A stretch of 64,000 bases of DNA, from NCBI GenBank assembly GCA_045595165.1, contig JAZNZY010000020.1:1-64000 (forward strand), read 5' to 3'. Below the pieces are notes generated by a model. It did not search any database and had not been told where the DNA came from. It saw only the letters and a program-made list of their open reading frames with translations. The translations under genes and the position numbers were made by a program. The stretch comes from SFLA01 sp045595165. GTDB taxonomy: Bacteria > Bacillota > Clostridia > Oscillospirales > CAG-382. Positions 25,281 to 34,435 of this stretch are shown piece by piece. Each line of letters begins with the position of its first letter. The stretch's first letter is position 1.

Positions 25281-26810
25281 ATGATAACTGTTGTTAATTC
25301 GGTAGCTTTATCCGGTATCGACGGAATAATGGTATCCGTTGAATCCGGAGCATCTTCATCAAACAGACCGAGGTTGGATATTATCGGTCTGCCCGATGCT
25401 GCTGTAAAGGAAGCCTCCGGCAGAGTTTATTCTGCGGCACGGTCAAGCTGCATAAACTTAAAAAAAGGCGTATTGACAGTAAACCTCGCCCCTGCCGATC
25501 TGAGAAAGGAAGGTTCTGTGTATGACCTCCCTATTCTTCTTTCCATAACCGATGAAACAAAACTGAATCTTTGCGATCTTTCAAATAAATGCTTTGTGGG
25601 CGAATTGTCCCTTAACGGCGACGTGCGCGGAGTCAACGGCTGTCTTGCAATGGCGGTTGCCGCCAGAGATAGCGGTTTCAAAGAGATTTACGTTCCAGCC
25701 GCAAACGCAAACGAAGCATCTGCCGCTGAAGGAATCGACGTTTTTCCCGTAAAGAACGTGCGTCAGCTTATCAACCATCTGACAGGCGTGGAATGCATTG
25801 AGAAAACCGCCTTCGACAGAACCGATTTTTTGAAGGATATCTCTTCTCATCCTTTGGATTTCAGCGACGTTAAAGGGCAAAGCGCCGCAAAATTTGCCGC
25901 AGAGATCGCCGCGGCAGGCGGACACAATCTGCTTCTCATAGGTCCTCCCGGTTCGGGAAAAAGTATGATTGCATCACGGTTACCGTCGATCCTCCCTCCC
26001 CTTACGCTTAAAGAAGCCATTGAATGCACGGAGATATATTCGGTGGCAGGTCTGCTTTCCGACGGGCTTATAACAAAGCGCCCTTACAGAAGCCCTCACC
26101 ACTCTGCTTCGCCCAACGCTTTGGTAGGCGGCGGTGTTAATCCCCGTCCCGGCGAAATATCCCTCGCCCACAACGGTGTGCTGTTTTTGGACGAATTCAC
26201 AGAGTTTCCCAAGGTAACGCGAGAAGCTTTGCGACAGCCCCTTGAAAGCAGAAGCGTAACCGTTTCCAGAGTAAACAACACCATTACATATCCCGCTTCT
26301 TTTATGTTGGTTTGCGCTATGAATCCCTGCAAATGCGGATATTTCGGTCATCCCACACGAGAATGCACCTGCTCGCCCGCATCCCGCCACGATTATATTT
26401 CAAGGGTATCGGGACCGCTTTTGGACAGAATCGATATTCAGACAGAAGTACCGCCCCTTGATTACAGAGATCTGCATTGTGACGGTGAAACGGAAACCAG
26501 CGCGCAGATACGTCAGCGTGTAATAAACGCCCGTGAATTTGCTTTGCGCAGATTTGGAGATGAAAAAGAGTTTGTTCCCAACGCCGCTTTGTCTTCCTCC
26601 GAAATGAGAAAGCATTGTGTTATGACGGCGGAAGCGGAGCAAACGCTGGAAAAAGCATACAAGGTACTTTCCCTTTCCGCAAGAGGACACGACAGACTGC
26701 TGAAGGTAGCAAGGACGATTGCAGATATTAAGGAAAGCGAAAAAATAGAAAGAGCGCATATAGCACAGGCTATGCATTTGCGTTCTCTTGACAGAAAATA
26801 CTGGTCTTAA
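25281..26810 (+). CDS. YifB/ComM family Mg-chelatase-like AAA+ ATPase
   Basis: 509 residues, usual length. N-terminal Lon-protease-like fold domain (~1-170), then a Mg-chelatase-type AAA+ module with Walker A GPPGSGKSM near 220 and Walker B VLFLDEF near 300, and a C-terminal Mg_chelatase_C domain (LSLSARGHDRLLKVARTIAD). A cysteine-rich stretch (CAMNPCKCGYFGHPTREC) is typical of this family. ComM in Haemophilus is a branch-migration helicase used in natural transformation; the role in Clostridia is not settled. It heads a three-gene operon; the usual dprA neighbour is absent. The start follows GGAGG. Confidence 0.93.
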   Translation: MITVVNSVALSGIDGIMVSVESGASSSNRPRLDIIGLPDAAVKEASGRVYSAARSSCINLKKGVLTVNLAPADLRKEGSVYDLPILLSITDETKLNLCDLSNKCFVGELSLNGDVRGVNGCLAMAVAARDSGFKEIYVPAANANEASAAEGIDVFPVKNVRQLINHLTGVECIEKTAFDRTDFLKDISSHPLDFSDVKGQSAAKFAAEIAAAGGHNLLLIGPPGSGKSMIASRLPSILPPLTLKEAIECTEIYSVAGLLSDGLITKRPYRSPHHSASPNALVGGGVNPRPGEISLAHNGVLFLDEFTEFPKVTREALRQPLESRSVTVSRVNNTITYPASFMLVCAMNPCKCGYFGHPTRECTCSPASRHDYISRVSGPLLDRIDIQTEVPPLDYRDLHCDGETETSAQIRQRVINAREFALRRFGDEKEFVPNAALSSSEMRKHCVMTAEAEQTLEKAYKVLSLSARGHDRLLKVARTIADIKESEKIERAHIAQAMHLRSLDRKYWS

Positions 26811-26822
26811 ACGAGGTCAACA

Positions 26823-27530
26823 ATGGATTACGAAGGCAAACACTTTCCGGAGCAGGAAAGACAAGAAGAAAAAGAACGCTCCTCCAAATTCGGTTGGACT
26901 ATAAAACAAATATTCAGATATACCTTTTGGGGCGTTTGCGCTCTCGTTTGGGGTATTATACTGTTCCGCATTTTCACAAGTACTGACGCAAGACTGTTCA
27001 AGCAGATGTATTTTTCCGACGATGCCGCGGTGATCGCTCAAAAGCTGGGTGATGATTTTACCGTTTACGCTCTGCAAACGGCATCTACTATGAACGAAGA
27101 CGGAACGATTCAGGTACGCAACAATTTCTACGCCGAGGATGCAAAGGAATTTGAGGTAGGAATTCGCTACCGTATGAAGCATTTTACCGGTAAGAAGGAT
27201 ACCGAGCTTCCCTTCACCGTTGAGCTGAAGGACAACAAGGGCAATGAATACGATGTGTGCAACGTTGAATTTACCACCAAAAACGATTACGGATTTGCCC
27301 GTGTTTCGTTTCAGGGAGTAGAGATTGATAAAACCACCAACCAGTATTTCTTTGATGACGGGGATTTTTCACACGAAACGCCCGATATCGACGATTCCAA
27401 CGGTCAGGTGCTTAACACACGTACATCATTGTTTTTATACGTATATTATGACGGCGAGGAAGTTGCCAAATTACAGGTTTACCACGATTTTGCCATACTT
27501 GAAGAAGTAGACTATAAACGCGGGAGATAA
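26823..27530 (+). CDS. Single-pass membrane protein of unknown function
   Basis: 235 residues, not recognised. A charged N-terminus (1-25, rich in Glu/Lys) leads to one membrane helix at ~32-51 (YTFWGVCALVWGIILFRIF), so the remaining ~180 residues probably lie outside the cell. That part is strand-rich and acidic (KDTELPFTVELKDNKGNEYD, DYGFARVSFQGVEI), suggestive of a beta-sandwich. It begins 12 nt behind yifB and ends 5 nt before the next gene, so the three are one transcript. Confidence 0.75.
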   Translation: MDYEGKHFPEQERQEEKERSSKFGWTIKQIFRYTFWGVCALVWGIILFRIFTSTDARLFKQMYFSDDAAVIAQKLGDDFTVYALQTASTMNEDGTIQVRNNFYAEDAKEFEVGIRYRMKHFTGKKDTELPFTVELKDNKGNEYDVCNVEFTTKNDYGFARVSFQGVEIDKTTNQYFFDDGDFSHETPDIDDSNGQVLNTRTSLFLYVYYDGEEVAKLQVYHDFAILEEVDYKRGR

Positions 27531-27535
27531 ATAAA

Positions 27536-28423
27536 ATGGGAAAAGCTATAAAACTTTACAACAAAACAAAGCGCAAAGGTTTGCCCTGCGCAATATTGGG
27601 CGGTATTATGACCGCGGCGGGAATAGTGTTTTTAATACTTCCCCTCGCGCTGGTATCAGGCGTTAACGAAATTGTGCGCAATCTCGTTTTCCTCGGTATA
27701 GGCGGAGTATTGCTTATTTCCGGATTCTGCTTGCTCATATCCGGTCTTACACAATGGCTCGTCCGCCCCTATGCGGTAGTGTTTACCGATGAAGGTCTGT
27801 TTGATTTTACAGGTAAGCACAAAAACGGTATGTTTATTGAATGGAACAATATAAAGGACGCACGTGTTTTCGGAAAGGGCGAAGCGGCTTTTATCGGTAT
27901 TGACCTTATAAGCCTTGACATCGCTTACAAATCCATATCCGCAAAGCAAAAGCGGGAGATATGCGAGAACATCTCCAACAATATGCCCGCAGTTATCATT
28001 AATCAATATGAAATGACCGAGCCTATCGGCAGTGTGGTTAAGGCTATTCTTCAGGTAAGATTAGGTACAAAAGCCGATATTTTCAAGCAGGAAGAATTGG
28101 AAAATGCCGTTAATAACGTTAAGCCTCCCGTTTTTTCAAAGAAAGAACTGGAAGAGCTCAGCGCCACGGGCGACGTAAAGTTTGCTTCCGCAAAAGAAGA
28201 AAAGAAAGACGCTCCCATTCAGTCCGAGAAAGCCGAAGAGGCGGAAGCACTTCCCGAAGATAACGGCGAAAGCACGGAAATGGACGAATACACTGCAGAA
28301 GAGATCAAAAAGTTCGATACCGTAGAGCTTGACAAAAACTCCGCCGAAATGGTTAAAAACGCACCCGATTCCACTTCTATCGACGATCTGCTGGCAATGC
28401 TCTCCATAGGCGACGATAAATAA
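27536..28423 (+). CDS. Membrane protein, STM3941-like, with acidic tail
   Basis: 295 residues. Two membrane helices at ~18-39 and ~47-68 are followed by a compact strand-rich domain (~77-165: AVVFTDEGLFDF, EWNNIKDARVFGKGE) that resembles the small PH-like domain of STM3941-type membrane proteins. The last ~110 residues are Glu/Lys-rich and probably disordered, ending in a short hydrophobic motif (IDDLLAMLSIG) that could bind a partner. Function unknown. Last gene of the yifB operon; a strong terminator follows. Confidence 0.72.
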   Translation: MGKAIKLYNKTKRKGLPCAILGGIMTAAGIVFLILPLALVSGVNEIVRNLVFLGIGGVLLISGFCLLISGLTQWLVRPYAVVFTDEGLFDFTGKHKNGMFIEWNNIKDARVFGKGEAAFIGIDLISLDIAYKSISAKQKREICENISNNMPAVIINQYEMTEPIGSVVKAILQVRLGTKADIFKQEELENAVNNVKPPVFSKKELEELSATGDVKFASAKEEKKDAPIQSEKAEEAEALPEDNGESTEMDEYTAEEIKKFDTVELDKNSAEMVKNAPDSTSIDDLLAMLSIGDDK

Positions 28424-28437
28424 TTTCAACACTACAT

Positions 28438-28468
28438 AAAGCGCAGGAATAATGACCTGCGCTTTTTT
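28438..28468 (+). terminator. Intrinsic terminator of the yifB operon
   Basis: Perfect 10 bp stem AAAGCGCAGG / CCTGCGCTTT, 8 nt loop, followed by TTT. Confidence 0.9.
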
Positions 28469-28528
28469 AATTGCAACTAACGATTGCAATAACAACCGGT
28501 GATTGAGAGGCGTTCAACTATTAAGTTA

Positions 28529-28558
28529 TTGACTCTCGGCGGGTGAAGGATGTATATT
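28529..28558 (+). promoter_or_regulatory. Putative promoter of the sigma-fusion gene
   Basis: TTGACT, 18 nt spacer, TATATT, leaving a leader of ~115 nt before the start at 28679. A second, sigma-specific promoter nearer the gene cannot be excluded. Confidence 0.5.
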
Positions 28559-28678
28559 TAAGTATCGCGTTATTAAATTTTTCCAAAATTTTTATTATTC
28601 ACCCAACCTTTTTGCGTTTTTCGGCACTCTTATAAGTGAAAGCCCCAAAACAGGCAACAAAAACTATGAGGAAAAGCA

Positions 28679-31321
28679 ATGAACGGTTACAAAAACACGA
28701 TTGACAAAGACCTGGTGGAAATGACCTTGGTCGGCGATGAAAAGGCGTATGAGGAATTGGTAATACGGCACGAAAGAAGCGTGCACGGTACTGCTTTCAA
28801 GATAACGAAAAACAAGTATTCCGCGGAGGACGCTTCGCAGGATGCATTCGTTTCTGCCTGGACAAAGCTGGATACGTTAAAAGAACGGGAAAAATTCGGT
28901 TCCTGGGTATGCGCTATTGCAAGAAACTGCGCGTTACGGGTAGCCGACCATTACCGCTGTGCCGCAGCAGACATCAGTTTTGATGCGGTTCAATTCGCAT
29001 TGTACGAGGAAGACGAAGACGGCGAAAATACTCCCCTGCCCGACCTTGCGTTTTTGAGCGGCGGGGACCAATACGAGTCCCTGCGGGATGCCGTAGATGC
29101 GTTGACCGAAAAAATACGGGAAACCGTAAAATTGCATTACTTTGAAGAATTATCTGTTGCCGAGATCGCCAAAAAGCTATCCCTGCCGGCGGGGACAGTA
29201 AAATGGCGTCTTTCGGAGGGGCGGAAGCAACTCAGAAAGGAATACGGAATAATGGATAAAGAATATAACGAAAACGAAAGTATCGTTGAACGGGTAATGC
29301 GGCAGGTTGAGGCGCTCAAAATGCTTGCAAAGCAAAACGACAAGACCGAATTCAGAAAAGAATACAAAAAGGTGCTTGCAAACGTTGAAAGCTTAAAGGA
29401 TTCAAAGGAAAAATCCCACGCACTGGCAGACGTACTTTTGCACGGCGTCTGGTGGATAGAAGGCGAAAAGAGCGAAGAACTGTACGAGCGCATAAAAGCC
29501 GAGGCTTTGGCGGGGCATAACGATGACGTTATGCAAACCGTAGTATCGAGAGAAGCAAGTAAATACAGAGAAAAGGAACGGGTTGAATATATGATAAACA
29601 CTCAGGTTCCTTTTCTGGAAGAAAACAATTTTCCTCTTTCTCTTGGATACACCTGGTTCTGGGCGGGCTGGTCATACGCCTGCGAAAACGAAACCGAAAA
29701 AGCGATAAGCTGTTTTGACAAGGTTTTGGAGGTCTTAACTCCTGCCGACGTATATTATGCAAACGCTTTGTCTGCCAAAATATGTGAAAAATTCAGAGAA
29801 GCTCACAGAGAAACTCACAGAAATAAGCAACGCAAGCAGTATGGCGGCGGTGCGACGGGAGAAGTCTACAAGAATATAAACGGCAGACTTATGTTCTGGT
29901 CACAGCCCGGATATTCCTTTGGAAACAGCCACAGCGGTGAAAGTATATTCTGGAACGCGGGACGGTGCGACTGCGTGATATACGATGAAAATATGCTTCC
30001 CGGGGACGTATACGTTTGCTCCGATAAAAAGAGCACGTTAGAATACCGCCAAAGCGGAATTACCGTTGAAACAAAGGCTGGAGTTTTTGAAAACTGCTCT
30101 CTTTGGGTTTTCACGGGTGACAGATACGGACTTACAAGCTGTGAAACCTACATCTGCCCCGGAGTGGGTATTGTAAAGCAACATTCGGAAAGATACGGAG
30201 ATGATACCGTCTGGGAGCTTAGCTCGTACATTATAAAGGGCGGAAGCGGTCTTATCCCCTTTGAAAAGGGCAACCGTTGGGAATACTCTCCCCTGCCCAT
30301 GGACGGACTTGAAATAGCGGCGGACAGCTATTTTGAAGTGGTTTCCTGCGAAAATAACACCTACGTTATTACGGCGGGACACACCTATCAGGTTTTGGGG
30401 TTGGGACATCCCACGACCTGGGAAGGCGCTATGAACTGCTTTACACAAGGATATTATGTAAACGACGAGCACTTCAAGCCGAAAATGATCGACGTGGAGA
30501 AGTACATCCGCCTTGCGGAAAAGTACGCGCAAACAAAGCGTGAAAAGGTTATAACCGCTGTTTCCGCCGACGTAATGCGGAGAATTCAAAGATGCTATCC
30601 TCCAATCAACCCCGATTACACGGAAAAAGGAAAGTGGAACTTTTTCAGCGCGCAAGATATTGCGAAAAAGGCGGACGGAACGTTGTGTGTATCTAATTCC
30701 CGAAGGTTTACCAAGTACGATTTTACCTGGAAGGGCAATATGTGGAATATCGGCACAGAGGGATACAAGGTGCTTTACGGCAATTTCCTTTTGGAGATCC
30801 AGCAGGCGCTCGGGTGCGTTTGGTCCGACGAATGGGTACCCGGCTACAAAAAGGCTTCCTCCTCCCGTGCGCAGAGGGGAGCGAAATATGCTCTCGAAGT
30901 GCTTGATGACGAAACCGTTATTACCCCTTGCGGCACCTTTGAAAACTGCCGCCACCTAACCTACGAGCTTACGGGTATGGATAAACACGGCGCTCAGTTC
31001 CAAGGCGGTAAAAAGGATATCTGGTATGCAGAGGGTATAGGAATTGTTAAATTCTGCACCGATTACTGGTATGACCGTACGCTTTCCTGCTTCTGGGAAT
31101 TAAAGGAATACCGGGAAACGGGAGAAGGTTACTACCCTATCATTGACGGCGCATACAGAAAATACGGTCCCGATACCATTGGCGACGGTTGGAACGCTTC
31201 GGTTGAACACACCTACGATACCGACGAAAGCGGAACGATAATCTTACACAACGTGCTGGGCACGAGAAACAGAGCGGAATACGAAGCGGATGATAACTGC
31301 AAGGATTCCGAATACGATTGA
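28679..31321 (+). CDS. Sigma-70 (ECF) factor fused to TPR-like and duplicated C-terminal domains
   Basis: 880 residues. Residues ~12-95 are sigma region 2 (AEDASQDAFVSAWTKLDTL, FGSWVCAIARNCALRVADHY) and ~135-187 region 4 (LSVAEIAKKLSLPAGTVKWR). Residues ~200-375 are helical and TPR-like (ENETEKAISCFDKVLEVLTP). The rest contains two related units: KAGVFENCSLWVF ... YICPGVGIVK (466-500) and PCGTFENCRHLTYE ... WYAEGIGIVK (750-791), a pattern I associate with secreted or lipoprotein domains rather than sigma factors. There is no membrane helix or signal peptide, so the whole protein should be cytoplasmic. ECF factors are normally ~180 residues. The start follows GAGGAAAAG. A membrane-protein gene follows 21 nt downstream. 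Confidence 0.82.
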   Translation: MNGYKNTIDKDLVEMTLVGDEKAYEELVIRHERSVHGTAFKITKNKYSAEDASQDAFVSAWTKLDTLKEREKFGSWVCAIARNCALRVADHYRCAAADISFDAVQFALYEEDEDGENTPLPDLAFLSGGDQYESLRDAVDALTEKIRETVKLHYFEELSVAEIAKKLSLPAGTVKWRLSEGRKQLRKEYGIMDKEYNENESIVERVMRQVEALKMLAKQNDKTEFRKEYKKVLANVESLKDSKEKSHALADVLLHGVWWIEGEKSEELYERIKAEALAGHNDDVMQTVVSREASKYREKERVEYMINTQVPFLEENNFPLSLGYTWFWAGWSYACENETEKAISCFDKVLEVLTPADVYYANALSAKICEKFREAHRETHRNKQRKQYGGGATGEVYKNINGRLMFWSQPGYSFGNSHSGESIFWNAGRCDCVIYDENMLPGDVYVCSDKKSTLEYRQSGITVETKAGVFENCSLWVFTGDRYGLTSCETYICPGVGIVKQHSERYGDDTVWELSSYIIKGGSGLIPFEKGNRWEYSPLPMDGLEIAADSYFEVVSCENNTYVITAGHTYQVLGLGHPTTWEGAMNCFTQGYYVNDEHFKPKMIDVEKYIRLAEKYAQTKREKVITAVSADVMRRIQRCYPPINPDYTEKGKWNFFSAQDIAKKADGTLCVSNSRRFTKYDFTWKGNMWNIGTEGYKVLYGNFLLEIQQALGCVWSDEWVPGYKKASSSRAQRGAKYALEVLDDETVITPCGTFENCRHLTYELTGMDKHGAQFQGGKKDIWYAEGIGIVKFCTDYWYDRTLSCFWELKEYRETGEGYYPIIDGAYRKYGPDTIGDGWNASVEHTYDTDESGTIILHNVLGTRNRAEYEADDNCKDSEYD

Positions 31322-31342
31322 TTTAAAAAGGAGAAGACCGAT

Positions 31343-32041
31343 TTGGAAAAGAAAAGCTTTAAAAAATATTTTACTCAAAAGAAAACGCTGTTCTTTCTTG
31401 GAATAGTTGTAGCTGTTGCAGGCGCACTGCTTTACGCCATCAATTATTTATTCATACACGAATATTTCTTTTGGCAAAGCTCGGTGCTTGCATTAGTGGC
31501 GGGAATCGTGATCGTGATATGCCATTTTTCCATCCGCGTGAGGGACGGCGCTGTGGACGAATACGCCCACACCTTCCACACGTTTGCCGAGAACGAGCTT
31601 GAAGGCTTTGTAAATGAGGGCGAAAAACACCCCGTAAAGGTGTATAATTTTACTTCGGGATGCTATGCCTACGATGATCCTCAGACGGCTGTAACCGTTT
31701 TCGGCGGAGATGCTACTCCCAGATGTGAAAAATACTCTGCCACCGCAATGGTTTATACCACACAAAATCTTTATGCGGCAAGTGCACGTCTTGACCTGAT
31801 AAACGGCGATGTAATCTGCGAAAAAACGGCTATCTCACTTAAAGATATTGTGAATATAAGCGTTGCCGACGAAAGCTTCACGAAAACCGTAAAAGGCAAA
31901 AACAAATATTTCGAATGCTTTAAGCTGAAAATACAGACAGATGATCAAGTATACTCATTCAGCGTACGTAACGATGCCGTTACGGATGAAGCTGTAGCCA
32001 AGATAAGCAGAATGGCAGAAAGCAAAAGACGGGAAAGCTAA
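31343..32041 (+). CDS. Two-helix membrane protein linked to the sigma fusion
   Basis: 232 residues from TTG 31343, with AAGGAG 9 nt upstream. Two membrane helices at ~18-38 and ~43-65 place both termini on the same side, presumably the cytoplasm, with ~165 residues of soluble domain after the second helix (strand-rich: PVKVYNFTSGCYAYDD, YFECFKLKIQTDDQVYSFSV). Not recognised. Its position 21 nt behind the sigma fusion suggests that it partners or reports to that sigma factor (inference). Confidence 0.72.
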   Translation: MEKKSFKKYFTQKKTLFFLGIVVAVAGALLYAINYLFIHEYFFWQSSVLALVAGIVIVICHFSIRVRDGAVDEYAHTFHTFAENELEGFVNEGEKHPVKVYNFTSGCYAYDDPQTAVTVFGGDATPRCEKYSATAMVYTTQNLYAASARLDLINGDVICEKTAISLKDIVNISVADESFTKTVKGKNKYFECFKLKIQTDDQVYSFSVRNDAVTDEAVAKISRMAESKRRES

Positions 32042-32049
32042 TATAAATT

Positions 32050-32084
32050 CCCCAAGAATGAACTGACATTCTTGGGGACCCCGC
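32050..32084 (-). repeat. Terminator-associated palindromic repeat, stem-variant copy B2
   Basis: On the minus strand GCGGGGTCCCC, then the arm AAGAATG, a 6 nt loop, the arm CATTCTT and GGGG. The frame matches copy B at 32107-32142, but both arms carry different, still complementary sequence (AAGAATG/CATTCTT against GAGAAGCC/GGCTTCTT). Confidence 0.75.
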
Positions 32085-32106
32085 GAGGGGAAACGTATTA
32101 AAATCA

Positions 32107-32142
32107 CCCCAAGAAGCCTTGCGGCTTCTCGGGGACCCCGAC
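32107..32142 (-). repeat. Terminator-associated palindromic repeat, copy B
   Basis: 36 bp, exact reverse complement of 49929-49964, and the identity continues into the flanking AAATCA. On the minus strand it lies directly behind the terminator at 32144-32171. The stem CCCCGAGAAGCC / GGCTTCTTGGGG closes on a GCAA loop and is preceded by GTCGGGGT, whose GGGG can pair with the same CCCC. Confidence 0.9.
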
Positions 32143-32143
32143 A

Positions 32144-32171
32144 AAAAAGCAGGGTTTCTTCCCTGCTTTTT
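32144..32171. terminator. Terminator between convergent genes
   Basis: 11 bp stem AAAAAGCAGGG / CCCTGCTTTTT with a 6 nt loop, T-runs on both exits. It ends 2 nt before the PHP gene stop and can serve the sigma-fusion operon from the other side. Confidence 0.88.
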
Positions 32172-32173
32172 CT

Positions 32174-32947
32174 TTATTCAAACCAATTGACTTTTCTGCC
32201 GTTTGCGTAGTTCCGCCATTTTTCAAACTCAAAGCAAAGCATATCGCTTCGGTGGGAATCGCTGTCAAGCAGTACCTTGCCGCCCTTTGCGGTTATCATA
32301 TCCAGAATGAAATCTGCGGGATAAGGCTTATCCTTGTAACCGCGGATTATAACGCCGGTGTTAATTTCAAAGGGCTTGTTCTTTTTAATTAGGCACTCCA
32401 GAGCCTCCGTTGCCGCTTTAACATATCGGGGATGCTGTTCATCAAACATTGCGCCGTTTTGATTGAACTTTGTTATCAAATCAAAATGCCCGATTACATC
32501 AATATTCTTATTCTCAAGCTCGGATACGGCGGCGTAATACGCTTCCGTAAGAGCGTACACGTCGCCTCCAAAATGCTCCTTAACGGCGGCACACAATATA
32601 TCCTTTGAAAGATCAACGGGAATATAGCACCCGTCCTTTTTAATATAATGAGCACTTCCTATAACGTAATCAAAGCGGGAGGTATCAATATCCGAATAAA
32701 CATCCAACTCAATACCGCACAAAATGTTGATTTTATCAGAATATTTTTCTTTTAGTGAACGTATTTCGGTTATATAAGCATCCGTCTTTTCGGGTGTCAT
32801 ACAATAATCCGTATCAAAAGGCGTATACGAATGTCCCGAAAAGCCTATAGTGTGCATTCCTTTGGAAATAGCAGCTATTACGGTTTCCTCTGCTGTGCTC
32901 TTTCCGTCGCAATATGTGGTGTGAACGTGATAATCCTTTAAAATCAT
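32174..32947 (-). CDS. PHP-family histidinol-phosphatase-like phosphoesterase
   Basis: 257 residues, one PHP domain. Metal-binding motifs appear in the family order: DYHVHTTYCDG (HxH), FSGHSYTPF, CGIELDVY, IGSAHYIKK, VIGHFDLI and the final LDSDSHR. Size and motifs match HisJ/HisK-type histidinol-phosphate phosphatases, which hydrolyse histidinol phosphate to histidinol; no other his genes are nearby, so another phosphoester substrate is possible. It lies 46 nt behind the PpiC gene with a hairpin between, and may be expressed by read-through. Confidence 0.85.
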   Translation of the reverse strand: MILKDYHVHTTYCDGKSTAEETVIAAISKGMHTIGFSGHSYTPFDTDYCMTPEKTDAYITEIRSLKEKYSDKINILCGIELDVYSDIDTSRFDYVIGSAHYIKKDGCYIPVDLSKDILCAAVKEHFGGDVYALTEAYYAAVSELENKNIDVIGHFDLITKFNQNGAMFDEQHPRYVKAATEALECLIKKNKPFEINTGVIIRGYKDKPYPADFILDMITAKGGKVLLDSDSHRSDMLCFEFEKWRNYANGRKVNWFE

Positions 32948-32964
32948 ATGTATACCTGTATGAG

Positions 32965-32990
32965 TAAGGCGGCTTTGAAAAGCCGCCTTA
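32965..32990 (-). other. Hairpin between the PpiC gene and PHP gene, no T-tract
   Basis: Inverted repeat TAAGGCGGCTTT / AAAGCCGCCTTA with a 2 nt centre. The minus-strand exit reads CTCATACAGG, without a T-run, so it is more likely an mRNA-stability or partial-termination hairpin than a full terminator. Confidence 0.6.
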
Positions 32991-32992
32991 AA

Positions 32993-34390
32993 TTATTCTT
33001 TTGATTCGGAGAAGAAGGAGCGTACGGTCTTTATATCGTATTTGGCAATTTCTTCTTCGTTTATCTCTACGGACTTAGCAAGCTCGGTTATATATTTGGT
33101 GAACTTTTGTCCCAGAATAGTAGCGGATACGCTTTCGGTGTGTTTCTTTATGTCTTCGGAATCGAAATCCACCCTCTTGAAGATATAGTATCCGTAAGAG
33201 CCGTACTGATACATAAAGTATCCGCCGACCTCGGTGCTCTTAAAGAGATTGTAAAGATCTTCGCCGAGAGAATCGTCCTCGTTATGAACTACCATTCCCT
33301 CTCCGTAGGTATAAGCCTTGTCCTCGGATTCCTTGAATTCAGCTTCGCCGCTTTCAAGCTTTTCGAGCATTTCCTGCGCTTTTGCCTTTATCCTGGAAGA
33401 TGTTACTGCGGCTTTAACGTCCGATTTCATTTCGTCGAAAGCAGATTCGTCAAGCTCTTCTTTTTGCATAAGATGGTAGCCGTAGGCGGTTTTAACAACT
33501 CTTGTTTCGCCTACTTCCATTTCATATGCGGCTTTCTCGAACTCGGAAACCATTTCGCCGTAAGTAAAGGTGTACTGAAGATTGCTGTCCTCGTTATCGC
33601 TCTTGAAGTCTTCAAATTCTTTTTCTCCGGACTGGATAGCGGCAAGAGCGGCTTCTGCTTTGTCCTTTTTCTCTGCCTGCTTATCTTCGGAAAGATTCTG
33701 CGTGAGATAAAGAACGTGCTTTACGGTAACGTAATCGGAAAGGAAGTATTCCTTCGCCTGTTCATCGGTAATATCCTCGTCAACAAGAGGCTTGTTTGAA
33801 GAATCAACAGTTTGATAAAGAATATAATCGAAATTCCAATAATCGGAAAGATATTCCACAACCTCTGCGTCGCTTACAGCAAGAGTTCCGTCGGACACGA
33901 GATAATCCTGCATAAGGCTGATATACTGATAGCTGCGGAGATACTCAACCAGCATATCGTAATCTGCGCCGTATTCGGCAAGCTCGAGATTAAGAAGATC
34001 CTTGCTTCCGGCGGTATCGATATAATCCTGAACGAGATCGTCAATATCTGCGGAAATGCTTTCATCGGTAATGCTGATACCGTGGTCCTTACAGAACTTC
34101 ATAGCTACAAGCATATTGCAGAACTCGGTTTTGATATAATCGGTCCAAGTGATCTGATTTTCTTCATCATAATACTCATCCCAGAAAGCAGGAACGGAGC
34201 TTATGTCCACTTTGTAGTAATAGTACATATACTCTTCCACAGCTCTTTTTTCCACTGCGAGATGCAATGCGTACATAGCGCTGTCAAGACTCATCCCCTC
34301 ATAAGTGGCAATGACGGGACCGTTCGAACAAGCAAAAAGCGAAAACATCATAGCCGCGCACAGAAGCGCACAAATAATTTTCTTAAACAT
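32993..34390 (-). CDS. PpiC/PrsA-type peptidyl-prolyl isomerase lipoprotein
   Basis: 465 residues. Signal peptide with lipobox LFAC (lipidated Cys21). An N-terminal SurA/PrsA-like helical region (~30-215) precedes a parvulin domain at ~225-320 (VKHVLYLTQN, TYGEMVSEFEKAAYEMEVGE, VKTAYGYHLMQKEE), then an acidic C-terminal ~140 residues with a second, degenerate parvulin-like pattern. It folds exported proteins at the outer face of the membrane. It is encoded 45 nt behind mfd on the same strand, so probably in the pth-mfd transcript. Confidence 0.87.
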   Translation of the reverse strand: MFKKIICALLCAAMMFSLFACSNGPVIATYEGMSLDSAMYALHLAVEKRAVEEYMYYYYKVDISSVPAFWDEYYDEENQITWTDYIKTEFCNMLVAMKFCKDHGISITDESISADIDDLVQDYIDTAGSKDLLNLELAEYGADYDMLVEYLRSYQYISLMQDYLVSDGTLAVSDAEVVEYLSDYWNFDYILYQTVDSSNKPLVDEDITDEQAKEYFLSDYVTVKHVLYLTQNLSEDKQAEKKDKAEAALAAIQSGEKEFEDFKSDNEDSNLQYTFTYGEMVSEFEKAAYEMEVGETRVVKTAYGYHLMQKEELDESAFDEMKSDVKAAVTSSRIKAKAQEMLEKLESGEAEFKESEDKAYTYGEGMVVHNEDDSLGEDLYNLFKSTEVGGYFMYQYGSYGYYIFKRVDFDSEDIKKHTESVSATILGQKFTKYITELAKSVEINEEEIAKYDIKTVRSFFSESKE

Positions 34391-34435
34391 TTAATTTAAT
34401 CCTCCATTGGTCATAGCTGTATTATATTACAAAAA

